The translations under genes were made by a program, and so were the position numbers. Shown here piece by piece: positions 37,201 through 46,913 of a stretch of DNA of 64,000 nt. Source of the DNA: Straminergon stramineum (lineage: Eukaryota > Streptophyta > Bryopsida > Hypnales > Calliergonaceae); contig OY987272.1 in assembly GCA_963920665.1 (NCBI GenBank), forward strand, positions 935,001 to 999,000, written 5' to 3'. Within the stretch, counting starts at the first letter, position 1. Each line of letters starts with the position of its first letter. The notes beneath the pieces were generated by a model, which was not told the origin of the DNA, searched no databases, and worked only from the letters and a program-made list of their open reading frames with translations.

Positions 37201-38819
37201 TTGGTTGAAATTGGAACATGTGGTTTTGAAGGGGTTGAGATGGTTTCTCTATTATTATAGATATTATTGAAAGTTGGTCTTCGTTAGGACTAAAATGTGT
37301 ATATACAAAGTAGGACATATGAATATATATTAAACATCTTATAATCATTACCTATTCTTAGTAACTCAAAAATTATAGCCTAAAAATAGTTCAATTGATT
37401 ATAATAATGACAATGATATTGATCCTTGAGGGATTCATGTGAGATTGTGAGATTGTGAGTTTTCCATTGTGAAAAGTGAGAATATTTTCCGTTGTGAATA
37501 TTGTTGAAAGTTGGTCTAAATTAAGACTCATGATCATTTAGAAAGCATCAAATAATTATTACTTGTATTTAGTTACTGGAGAATTAAAGCCCTTTTGAAG
37601 TTCAATTGAATCCACAAATAAAGTTCAAAAAATTGTAACTTAGATATAGTGTTATCTATATCTATATTAGTATATTACTCTCCATTGAATCTTCTTGAAA
37701 AAAAGAATAAGATCTATAAAAAGATTCAATAACTATGATAATAATAAATCGCCTTCACGAATCTTGTTGAAAATCCCCATGAATGTTAATGTCAATGAAA
37801 TAATGGAATTTAACTCCTAAGCCCTTCAATAACTAGTTTCTAAAGGAATTGAAGTACAAATTAACAAGACCATAACTCCCAATTGTAGAACGATTCTCAT
37901 TCATCTTTAATTTTAGAAATTCCTTGACAAATTTTGTGCCCTTTTATGTATTGTGGGAAGATGGCCTCCTATAGAACATAAAATTAGTATTAGGCTTCAA
38001 GTGGAAATAAGGTAGAAACACCCAAATTGTCATTTTCTCTGCCTCTACTAATTGGATGGTTTCATGGTCTAAATATATGATTGATAATTTTTTGTAGAAA
38101 GGTTAGCCTTCTAGAGAAGAGACCAACCTAAGTTTCATAATTTTTTTTCACTCACATAATATTCTATGAATTTTCGAAGTTAAAAGCATAAGGTACCTAT
38201 TCATGCCATTAGAATCCCTTTAAATGGCCACCCTTAAAGAAAAGATCTTTCAACTCCAATTGGTTGTTCTAAAGAGTTTTTAGTGGTTTGGGGAGATGTA
38301 GAGATTCTATTTCTACGTTTCTTTTCTCCTTCTATGAGACCTATTAGGTGGCACAAAAAAGAAAGAGGTGGAATCAGATTAACCTATCTTACATTAGAAG
38401 TGCAAGAAATTTTTCGAGTGCCAATGTGAGGTTTTAAACAAAAATTATCCAAATGTTGTGAAGAATGTATAAGCAATGGGTATATGATTTAGGATGAGTC
38501 TCAACTTTTTTTGTGTTGATGTTATTGTAGCTGCTAGAAACATTTTTCTATAAAAAAATGCATCATAATTAGAGAAATTTATTGTGTGATTGGTCACTTT
38601 GTTCAAGTATAAGATAGATTGGGATAAAGATTGAGATTTCTATTTTTTAATCTATAAGTATCCCTCTACAATATTAATTTGCACCAATTTCCTCGCATTA
38701 GCTTTATGTTGTACTATCTACTAGTGTCTAGTGTGCCTTGTGTTGTTGCCACAGTCATTAGGATGTCGAAAGTGATGGCTAACAAGCTAAGCCATCCTTA
38801 ATCTCTTTGAATAAAAGTA
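34253..38819. other. Long AT-rich stretch without a recognisable gene
   Basis: No conserved protein motif is seen in any frame. Weak internal repetition exists: 'GATGAAGTTT' recurs at about 35163, 35383 and 36481, and 'TTGAAAGTTGGTCT' recurs at about 37268 and 37506. Around 36000-36400 the composition is less AT-rich (ACGACGTCCAACACG and neighbours), which could be an old transposon piece. Nothing firmer can be said. Confidence 0.5.
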
Positions 38820-39035
38820 TAAATTATTTTTTTTAAATTTAGTTTGTAAAAACTTCAAAATTCAATAACTTTCACACTATAGGTGGAAATGTCATGAAAC
38901 AAAGCCCATGCACCCCTCCTTGCCAAGGGCTTTTTGACAATACTAAGAATGCAATCAGATGATGCACGATCCAAGAGATCTGAATATAACAAACAAAACA
39001 AAACAAACAACCTAAATCAAAGGTATAGATTGTCT
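38820..39035 (-). repeat. Inverted single unit of the 240-bp family
   Basis: Reverse complement reads through the same blocks as 7790-8700 and 27470-27965: 'CTATACCTTTGATTTAGGTTGTTTG', 'GGCAAGGAGGGGTGCATGGGC' and 'GTGTGAAAGTTATTGAA'. It is non-coding. Confidence 0.65.
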
Positions 39036-39439
39036 ATCATTACAAGGTTCATTTCTATTAAATTTTGGACAATTAAAGTTAAAAATATTTTTTCAAAATT
39101 CTTATAATTTTGGAGGTCTAACAAGAAAATTTCAACAATTTTTGTAACAATTTGTAATTTTGCATGTTTGCACATATTACAAATTATGAGGTCTAAAACA
39201 TAGTACATTTAAGTCAAAGTATGATATTTCTAGTCAATGCTTATAACCTTTCAAAATATTTGAATGTCTATTGTAAGATTATGAGCATCATATTTGTATG
39301 TCAAAAAAGAGAATTTAAAGATAGATTGTGAAAATTGTTCAAGTTTGACTAGATGGTCATGGACTTCTCCAAAATAATATTACGGTGTTAACCAATGAAA
39401 TGGGATCCTAAACTTGTCAAAGAGTCCTCAAATCTTTTA

Positions 39440-39923
39440 AAATTCCATCATAAAAGGTGATACAACTTATATTGTGGTTCAAAAATATTCAAGAATCCTC
39501 CTTTTTCAATGCTCACGGCATTAAAATTGAGAGTCATCAAGGAACTCAAGTTCCAAACTTCTTTGGCAATGCCATTAAGCTTAAAAGCACTCATTCAAAA
39601 ATAGCAATATCAAAGAAGACAAGTTTTCCATTTCCTTTGGCAAGGTTCCCAAGCTTGAATATCATTTCAAATCTCAAGTAGTCAAGGTAGACAAGTTTCA
39701 AATCTCCTTTTGCAAGGTCATCAAATTTGAACATTCATACAAATCCGAAATGGTCAAAAAAGATAAGTTCTGTACTTCCTTCACCAATATTGCCAAGATT
39801 GTTCACCTTGACGAATAGAGACTAGTCAAGAAGACAAAAATTAAATTTTCTTTAACAATGATGTCAATTTGGAACACCTAGACAAATTGAGAGTTATCAA
39901 GGAAGACAAGTATATAATCTCCT
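39440..39923 (-). pseudogene. Decayed LRRs beyond the stop codon of the kinase-NLR gene
   Basis: Downstream of the stop at 39924 the minus strand still reads LRR units, but in shifted and broken frames: EIIYLSSLITLNLSRCSKL at about 39915-39860, then VQNLSFLTISDLYECSNL, then LGTLPKEMENLSSLILLFL. The live ORF ends SKLNSY then TGA. Moving one base restores KEIIYLSSL, so the present stop results from a single-base frameshift. About six former LRRs are recognisable before the similarity fades near 39450. Confidence 0.85.
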
Positions 39924-42900
39924 TCAGTAGCTATTCAATTTTGAACATCTAGATAAATTGAGAATTGTCAATGAAGTGCAGTTCCCAATTTCCATTGGCA
40001 AGGCCTCTAAACTTGAACACCCTTCCAAATTTAAAGTGGTCAATGAAGACATGTCCCCAATTTCCTTTGGCAAGGTTGGCAAGCTTGAACAATCACTCAA
40101 ATCTAGAGTCATCAATGAAGATAAGTCCCCAATCTTTTTTGGCAAGGTTGCCAAGTTTGAACATCCACTCAAATCTAAAGTGGTCAAAGAAGACAAGTCC
40201 CCAATCTCTTTTGGCAAGGATGCCAACCTTAAACACTCACTCAAATATAGAGTGGTCAAGGAAAACAAGTTCCCTACTTTCTTTGGCAAGTATGCCAAAC
40301 TTGAACATTCACTCAAATCTAGAGTGATCAAAGAAGACAAGTATCCAATCTCCATTGGCAAGGCCACTAAATTTGAACACCCTTCCAAATTTAAAGTGGT
40401 CAAAGAAGACAAGTCCCCAATTTCCTTTGGCAAGGTTGTCAAGTTTGAACATCCACTCAAATCCAGAGTGGTCAATGAAGACAAATCTCCAATCTCTTTT
40501 GGCAAGGATGCCAACCTTAAACACTCACTCAAATATAGAGTGGTCAAGGAAAACAAGTTCCCTACTTCCTTTGGCAAGGATGCCAAGTTTGAACACTTTT
40601 TCAAATTGAGAGTGATCAAGGAAGACAAGTCCCCAATTTCCTCTGGCAAGATTGCCAAGTTTGAATATTCACTCAAATCTAGAGTGATCAAAAAAGACAA
40701 GTATCCAATCTCCATTGGCGAGGCCACTAAATTTGAACACCCTTCCAAATTTAAAGTGGTCAAAGAAGACAAGTCCCTAATTTCCTTTGGCAAGGTTGTC
40801 AAGTTTGAACATCCACTCAAATCCAGAGTGGTCAATGAAGACAAATCTCCAATCTCCTTTGGCAAGGATGCCAACCTTAAACACTCACTCAAATATAGAG
40901 TGGTCAAGGAAAACAAGTTCCCTACTTCCTTTGGCAAGGATGCCAAACTTGAACATTCACTCAAATCTAGGGTGATCAAAGAAGACAAGTATCCAATCTC
41001 CATTGGCAAGGCCACTAAATTTGAACACCCTTCCAAATTTAAAGTGGTCAATGAAAACAAGTCCCTAATTTCCTTTGGCAAGGTTGCCAAGTTTGAACAC
41101 TCACTCAAATTTAAAGTAGTCAATGAAGACAAGTTTCCCACTTCTTTTGGCAAGGCCGCCAAACTTGAACACCGTTTCAAATCCAAAGTAGTCAAAGAAA
41201 TCAAGAGCCCCATCTCTTTTGGCAAGGTTGCTAAATTTGAACATTCACTCAAGCCTAGGGTGGTCAAGGAAGATAAGTTTCCCACTTCCTTTGGTAAGGC
41301 CACCAAGCTTGAACACCCCCTCAAATTTAAAATAGTCAAGAAAGACAAGTGCCCCATTTTCTTTGGCAAAGCTACCAAATTTGAACACTTTTTCAAATTG
41401 AGAGTGATCAAGGAAGACAAGTTTCCTATTTCCCTTGGCAAGGTAGCCAAGTTTGAACATCCACTCAAACCTAGAGTTGTTAAGGAAGGCAAGTTCTCTA
41501 CTCCATTTGGCAAGATTACCAAGTTTGAACACTTATTCAATAATAGAGTTTTCAAGGAAGACAAGTTTCTCACTTCTTTTGACAAGGCTACCAAGCTTGA
41601 ACACCCACTCAAATCTAAGGTGGTTAAGCAAGACAAGTATCCAATCTCTTTTGGCAACTCTACCAAGTTTGAACACTTTCTTAGATTGAGAGTGGTCAAG
41701 GAAGACAAGTTCACTACCTCCTTTGGCAAGAGTAGTAAGCTTGAACAAGCTCTCAAATCTAGAGTGGTCAAAGAAGATAAGTTTTCTATTTCCTTAGGCA
41801 AGACCCTTAAGCTTGAACACCCACTCAAATTTAAAGTAGTCAAGGAAGACAAGTTCCCCACTTCCTTTGGCAAGGACACCAAACTTGTACACTTTCTTAA
41901 GTTGAGAGTAGTCAAAGAAGACAAGCTCCCCATTTCCTTTGGCAAAGTTGCCAAGTTTGAACACTCACTCAAATCTAGAGTGGTCAAAGAAGACAAGTTC
42001 TCCAATTGCTTTGGCAAGGTTGACAAGCTTAAACAAGCTCTCAAATCTAAAGTAGTCAAACAAGATAAGTTCCCCACTTCCTTTAGCAAGGTTGCCAAGT
42101 TTGAACACTCTTTCAAATTGAGAGTCTTCAAGAAAGATAAGTTTCCCACTTCTTTTGGCAAGGCCATCAAGCTTGAACACCCACTTAAATCTAAAGTGGT
42201 CAATGAAGACAAGTTCCCCATCTCCTTTGGCAACATTGTCAAGTTTAAACACTCACTCAAATATAGAGTTCTCAAGGAAGATAAATTTCCCACTTCCTTT
42301 GGCAAGGTGATTAAGCTTGAACATCCGCTCAAATTTAGAGTAGTCAACGAAGACAAGTTTCTCACTTCCTTTGGCAAGGACATCAAACTCAAACACTTTC
42401 TCAAGTTGAAAGTGGTCAAAGAAGACAAGTTCACCATCTCCTTTGGTAAGATTGTCAATTTTGAACACTCACTCAAATTTAGAGTGGTCAAAGAAGACAA
42501 GTTCCCCAATTGCTTTGGCAAGGTTGACAAGCTTGAACAAGCTCTCAAATCTAGAGTAGTCAAGGAAGACAAGTTCCCCACTTCCTTTGGTACAGTTGCC
42601 AAGTTTAAACACTCACTCAAACCTAAAGTTGTCAAAGAAGACAAGTTCCGCACCTCTTTTGGCAAGGCTACCAAGTTTGAACATTGTTTCAAATCTAGAG
42701 TGGTCAAGGAAGAAAAGTGCCCCACCTCCTTTGGCAAGACCACCAAGTTTGAACACCCTCTCAAATTGAGAGTCTTCAAAAAAGACAAGTTTCCTACTTC
42801 CTTTGGCAAGGCCACTAAGCTTGAACACCCACTTAAATCTAAAGTGGTCAATGAAGACAAGTTCTCCATTTCCTTTGGCAACATTGTCAAGTTTAAACAC

Positions 42901-43877
42901 TCACTCAAATTTAGAGTGGTCAAAGAAGACAAGTTCCCCACTTCCTTTGGCAAGTCCACCAAGCTAGAACACTTGCTTAAATCTAGAGTAGTTAAAGAGA
43001 ACAAGTTCTCTACATCCTTTGGCAAGTTTGTCAAGATTGAACACCAATTCAAATCTAAATTAATCAAGTATAACAAGTTGCCTACTTCCTTTGGCAAGGC
43101 TACCAAACTTGAACACTTTTTTAGATTGAGAGTAATCAAGGAAGTCAAGTTTCCTACTTCCTTTGGCAAAGCTGCCAAGTTGGAACACCAACTCAAATCT
43201 AAAGTCGTCAAGGAAGAGAAATTCCCAACTTCCTTTGGTAAGGTTGTCAAACTTGAACATTGGCTCAAATTTAGAGTGGTCAAGGAAGAAAAGTTCCCCA
43301 CTTCCTTTGGCAATGCTACCAAATTTAAACACCTGGACAGATTGAGAGTAGTCAAGGAAGACAAGTTCCCTATTTCCTTTGGCAATGCCAGTAAGCTTGT
43401 ACATCCACCCAAATTGAAAGTTTTCAAGGAGGACAAGCTCCCTACTTCCTTTGGCAAAGTTGCTAGGCTAAAGCAAGAATTGAGATTTAGTCTCAATAGG
43501 GTATGACTGGATGCAAATATGTTTGGTAATTGCTCGAGAAATCCAAGCCCTACTAAATCAAGAATCCTCAATGATGCACAAGTAGCACAAAGATTTGATA
43601 TCTTCCTCTGCAAAGTAATTGCAATATTTGATGGAAGTGTGTTTGACAATCCAATCCAATTTTGAGAGTTCCCTATTATAATAGCCTCCAATCTAAAGCA
43701 CTTAGAAGAAAATTGAAGTAGCATATTCAAGTTATCAAGGTGTGCACTAGGATGGCTTGAAGTGCTATCCAAAATCAATATACGAAGATTTTCAAAATGA
43801 ATATTGTGGTCATATTTAATCAAAGGTAGATGGTTCATAGTATCTTGCCAAGAAATGCCTTCAAGAACCTCAACATC
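39924..43877 (-). CDS. PK-NLR exon 3: array of about 51 leucine-rich repeats
   Basis: The exon encodes 1317 residues. After a linker (LRILILDSTSSHPSAHL, about residues 35-50) come about 51 consecutive 24-residue repeats with consensus LTTLNLSxCSSLxxLPKEVGNLSS, the type found in TNL receptors. The array is strikingly uniform, with no spacing differences. Higher-order units are visible: the four-repeat block with SNLVALPMEIGYLSS, CSSLASLPKEVGNLFS, CLRLASLPKEIGDLSS and CSNLTTLPKEI occurs three times near the C terminus (repeats 36-39, 40-44, 45-48). Repeats 15-18 resemble 22-25 (RACSSLSTLPKQL and partner). Plant NLRs usually carry roughly 10-30 LRRs, so this is extreme. The exon ends at the frameshift-derived stop at 39924. 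Confidence 0.95.
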   Translation of the reverse strand, partial: DVEVLEGISWQDTMNHLPLIKYDHNIHFENLRILILDSTSSHPSAHLDNLNMLLQFSSKCFRLEAIIIGNSQNWIGLSNTLPSNIAITLQRKISNLCATCASLRILDLVGLGFLEQLPNIFASSHTLLRLNLNSCFSLATLPKEVGSLSSLKTFNLGGCTSLLALPKEIGNLSSLTTLNLSRCLNLVALPKEVGNFSSLTTLNLSQCSSLTTLPKEVGNFSSLTTLDLSWCSNLAALPKEVGNLTSLITLNLKKCSSLVALPKEVGNLLYLINLDLNWCSILTNLPKDVENLFSLTTLDLSKCSSLVDLPKEVGNLSSLTTLNLSECLNLTMLPKEMENLSSLTTLDLSGCSSLVALPKEVGNLSFLKTLNLRGCSNLVVLPKEVGHFSSLTTLDLKQCSNLVALPKEVRNLSSLTTLGLSECLNLATVPKEVGNLSSLTTLDLRACSSLSTLPKQLGNLSSLTTLNLSECSKLTILPKEMVNLSSLTTFNLRKCLSLMSLPKEVRNLSSLTTLNLSGCSSLITLPKEVGNLSSLRTLYLSECLNLTMLPKEMGNLSSLTTLDLSGCSSLMALPKEVGNLSFLKTLNLKECSNLATLLKEVGNLSCLTTLDLRACLSLSTLPKQLENLSSLTTLDLSECSNLATLPKEMGSLSSLTTLNLRKCTSLVSLPKEVGNLSSLTTLNLSGCSSLRVLPKEIENLSSLTTLDLRACSSLLLLPKEVVNLSSLTTLNLRKCSNLVELPKEIGYLSCLTTLDLSGCSSLVALSKEVRNLSSLKTLLLNKCSNLVILPNGVENLPSLTTLGLSGCSNLATLPREIGNLSSLITLNLKKCSNLVALPKKMGHLSFLTILNLRGCSSLVALPKEVGNLSSLTTLGLSECSNLATLPKEMGLLISLTTLDLKRCSSLAALPKEVGNLSSLTTLNLSECSNLATLPKEIRDLFSLTTLNLEGCSNLVALPMEIGYLSSLITLDLSECSSLASLPKEVGNLFSLTTLYLSECLRLASLPKEIGDLSSLTTLDLSGCSNLTTLPKEIRDLSSLTTLNLEGCSNLVASPMEIGYLSFLITLDLSEYSNLAILPEEIGDLSSLITLNLKKCSNLASLPKEVGNLFSLTTLYLSECLRLASLPKEIGDLSSLTTLDLSGCSNLTTLPKEIGDLSSLTTLNLEGCSNLVALPMEIGYLSSLITLDLSECSSLAYLPKKVGNLFSLTTLYLSECLRLASLPKEIGDLSSLTTLDLSGCSNLATLPKKIGDLSSLMTLDLSDCSSLPTLPKEIGDMSSLTTLNLEGCSSLEALPMEIGNCTSLTILNLSRCSKLNSY

Positions 43878-46800
43878 CTACATTCAAAAAAAGCTTCAAT
43901 TAGAATGTATTACATTAAGATTATATCTCCAATATAGAAGTTTCAAATGGTAATTGATTTATCTAACATATTTCAAAGTTTATGATTCTTAAAAAAATAG
44001 TTTTTTTACTAATGGCATTCAAAATTTTATAACAAAGCATATTATTCATGTTTAGTTGCAATATTAGAATGTTACCTTGCTTGTAAATATGCTTTTAGGT
44101 ATCATGGATGCTTTCCAAATTCTTGTCCTTTGGGCAAACCTTCGTCCCATATCACGCAATTGGTCATGCATTTCTAGAGTTTCACCATCCTTGTTGAACT
44201 TCAACAATGACATGCTAACCAAACTTTCCAATTCATTCAAAGGAAGGATGCCATCTCTCGCCCACATGTATAAGATGGTCTCTTTTGATATACCAGATGG
44301 ATATACATCTCTACAAAAGAAACAAGCCACATCCAAAAACATACTCTTTTCAACATCATTGTTAAAACCATCAAAGTTTATATTCAAGGTGTTCCAAATT
44401 TCTTCATCACCATCCAAATTCTTTCCTCTTGCCATCCTTTGCAATGCTCATTCCCAACTTCGCAACCTTTGTTTACGACATAGAAATGTGCCCATGCCTT
44501 TCAAGCTCAAAGGCAAGCCATTGCATGCTTTCACAACATGCTTGCATAGGTTTTCAAAGTCTGGGGATAAAGGAGCTACACCCCAAGAAAGGTGTGTAGT
44601 GAAAAGTGTTGTTGCTGCCTTTTCATCCAACAATTCAACGTCCAACTTTCCATCAAAGCTCACAAATGGTTGTATAGTACTAAAATTGCGTGTTGTGAGA
44701 ATTATTGTGGTACCCTTGCTAGCTTGTACAATGTCGGGAGGTACTATATCATACACTTGAGCTTCATCCTTGATATCATCCAATATCAAAAGAACTTTCT
44801 TTAAATTGAGGAGATTCTTCATCATCTTTTGGGCATCTCCCAAATTCTTGGGTTTCCGATTCAATCCAAGTTTTGATAATATCTCAAACAATAATTCATA
44901 GGAACTTTGATAGTTTTTGCATTCCACAATAAAGCATGATGCATGGTATGATGAATTCACTAGCACATCATTAAAGATTGCCTTTGCTAGTGTGGTCTTG
45001 CCAATTCCACCTATGCCTACAATTCCAACATAATTCATTCTCAAAAGTTCTTTGGCTTTAGATAATTGGCGATCTAAATCAATCAAAATTTCTCTTGGAG
45101 GTGCAATTGGTTCATCCACCTGTACAAATAAAAAAACTCATATTTATAAAAGCATTTTCATAGTAAACTAAAATACTACACCTAAAACAATAAATGTCAA
45201 GCACCAAAGAGTTCCATAAAGAAAACATCACAAAATGAGTTTCATAGTTAAGCAATTTCATACCTTTGGGACTTGGCTTAAGATGGACTTGGAATCTTTT
45301 AATGCAGAGGATGGACAAAATTGTGGAACCATTGTGCATGAATATATTCCCTTCAAAAATGACTTCTTCAAATTTGTGAGCCTTTCACAAATGTTGGAAA
45401 ATGTTGGCCGTTGAAGAGGGTCTTGAGCCCAACATTCTTCAATTAAATTTGTCAGTTCTTCGCAATTGTTCGGTAGGGTTGGTCTTAAGCTTTTATTCCC
45501 AGTGCCATGCGTACATGATATTTGATCAAAAAATTCTTCTTGTTTCAAACCAAAATATGGAGTCTTTCTTGATAGAATCTCTGAGCATATCATGGCAAAT
45601 GACCACACATCAGCTTGAAATGGATAAAATGGCGTTCTTCCTTCCTTGATCATTTCTGGAGCCATGTAACCTATTGTCCCAATTGTATACCTTGATGGCT
45701 TTGGATGCTCAGGATTGTTGTGGACCTCTAATTGAGAAGTCCCATAGTCACTAACCTTGAATATGAGACAAGGATCCAAATCCTCCTTAGATATTGAAAT
45801 TGACAAGACATTATCAGGTTTCAAGTCTAGGTGAGCAACTTGCATGTCATGAAGATAACACACACCCTTTGCAATTTGGTGCATGATGTCAATTGCAAGA
45901 TGATAATGTAAAGGTCTTTTTGCTTTCTTCAATATTTGAGACAAATTTGATTCCATCAATTCCATCATCAAATGCATTTCACCATTTACATTTTCTTCAA
46001 CATTTTGAGGTTTCTTTTTCTTGATTCCACAACCAAAAAATTGAACAAGATTTGGATGGCTCAAGCCTCCCAAGATGCTAGCCTCCTTCCGGCAATTGGA
46101 GAGAAATTCAAGATCGCCTTCCAATACTTTTGTGGCACTTATAAGGCCCAACCAATTTGATTTGAAGACACGTCCAAAACTTCCTACACCAATTTCTTTG
46201 ATTAATTTTGGTGTATTGAAATCATGGGGAATTTCTAAAGCATCCAAGTCTCCTCTAATAAATTGGTCCAAATTTTTGAGTCTCAACAACAAATGTTGCG
46301 CCATTTCATAATCCTTTGACACTTCTTCCAAAAGCACAAGTTCAAGCTTCTTCTTTAAGACCTCTCCATCTTCAATGACTTGTTCATAGGTAGCCGCATC
46401 AAATTGAATAGGTACCATATCATCTACTTGATTCGGATGGAGAAGTAAGTACATGTCACATGTTGCATTGTAACAACACTTCAAATCTAAATGCAACTCA
46501 CGAAAAGTTTCTTTGTTTTGGAGTTGAAATACAATTGAATGACACCATTGTTCTTGTTCATTGCACTTTTTTCCCACAATCTCTACTTTCCTTTGAAGAC
46601 GACACAATTCCTCAAAAATAGATTGGAACTTGAGATCCTCAGTAGCAATTGACAACATTTTATCAATCCCCTTCATGGCCAATATGAGTTTGCTATAAAG
46701 ATGTATGCATTGATTTTTGTTCAAGACTTTCATCTTTGAAGATGTTTCCATGTCCTTCAGGCATTTCTCAAGACTTGGAATAACAATACAAAGTCTTTTA

Positions 46801-46907
46801 CAATGCTCACTTTGTACTTGCAAGAAGTCCTTGTCTTTCCTGTAGAATATTTCATATCTATTGTCAATGAGATATCTTGACAAGCTAAAGAGAAACCAAT
46901 TATCCAA
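39924..46907 (-). CDS. Protein kinase-NB-ARC-LRR receptor gene (PK-NLR), one in-frame TGA
   Basis: This is an intracellular immune-receptor-type gene whose N-terminal signalling domain is a protein kinase instead of TIR, CC or RPW8. This class is known from mosses (family knowledge); no ligand or partner can be read from sequence. Exons on the minus strand are 46907(or 46884)-45264, 45119-44076 and 43877-39924. Junctions are AAG/GTATGA to TACAG/GTGG and AAG/GTAACA to TGTAG/GATG, both phase 0, joining QVPK to VDEP and FTSK to DVEV. Conceptual length is about 2213 residues. A TGA at 44450-44448 (about residue 772) interrupts the NB-ARC in frame, and everything on both sides is open and conserved. 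The 5' end is unresolved: no ATG opens exon 1, and CTCTTTAG at 46892-46885 looks like an acceptor, so an upstream exon is likely. Codon use is AT-rich, unlike the SBPase gene. It is either a very recent pseudogene, an assembly error or a gene with suppressed TGA. Confidence 0.85.
39958..43506 (+). other. Antisense open frame of 1182 codons opposite the LRR array
   Basis: The strand opposite the LRR array is open from ATG to stop for 1182 codons and reads as 24-residue Lys-rich repeats such as KVVKEDKFPTSFGKATKLEH. I do not call it a gene. The frame is open because the LRR codons (TTG, CTT, ACT, AAG and so on) happen not to give stops when read in reverse, and every LRR copy repeats the same accident. 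No promoter, intron or family is seen. Confidence 0.8.
44076..45119 (-). CDS. PK-NLR exon 2: TNL-type NB-ARC domain
   Basis: NB-ARC is the ATP/ADP switch of NLR receptors. Visible motifs in order: P-loop GIVGIGGIGKTTLAKAIFN (about 45029-44973), kinase 2 KKVLLILDDI, RNBS-B GTTIILTTRN, GLPL as CNGLPLSLKGMG, RNBS-D as MFLDVACFFCRD, and the MHD motif as LEMHDQLRDMG. The D ending the kinase-2 motif and the FLDVACFF form of RNBS-D place it with TIR-type NB-ARCs, although the partner domain here is a kinase. The TGA at 44450-44448 falls between GLPL and RNBS-D, in SWE-stop-ALQRM, where the family normally has an ordinary residue. One substitution from CGA or GGA would explain it. All NB-ARC motifs on both sides are intact. 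Confidence 0.93.
45264..46907 (-). CDS. PK-NLR exon 1: helical region plus non-RD protein kinase
   Basis: Residues about 1-225 are rich in predicted helix (heptad-like Leu/Ile spacing, no family motif), possibly a helical bundle preceding the kinase. The kinase (about 235-515) has the glycine loop GVGSFGRVF, the ATP lysine in SATKVLEG, the helix-C glutamate in CRKEASIL, the catalytic loop VAHLDLKPDN, the metal-binding VSDYGTS (DYG for DFG) and GTIGYMAPEM. All catalytic residues (K, E, D, N, D) are present, but the HRD arginine is Leu, so it is a non-RD kinase, a feature common in immune kinases. The WAQDPLQRP text near the end is the conserved subdomain XI. The nearest kinase group is tyrosine-kinase-like by motif style (inference). 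Confidence 0.92.
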
Positions 46908-46913
46908 TGATAG

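Noticed and set aside
44064..44444. Separate small gene starting after the TGA in the NB-ARC
   Set aside because: It has no ATG of its own at the boundary and continues the NB-ARC (RNBS-D, MHD) in the same frame; it is the rest of the interrupted exon.
44448..44450. Selenocysteine or RNA editing as explanation for the TGA
   Set aside because: Land plants do not use selenocysteine, and U-to-C editing is an organellar process; nothing in the nuclear context supports recoding.
44592..44804. Plus-strand frames over the NB-ARC exon
   Set aside because: They are shadows of the minus-strand coding sequence, without motifs.
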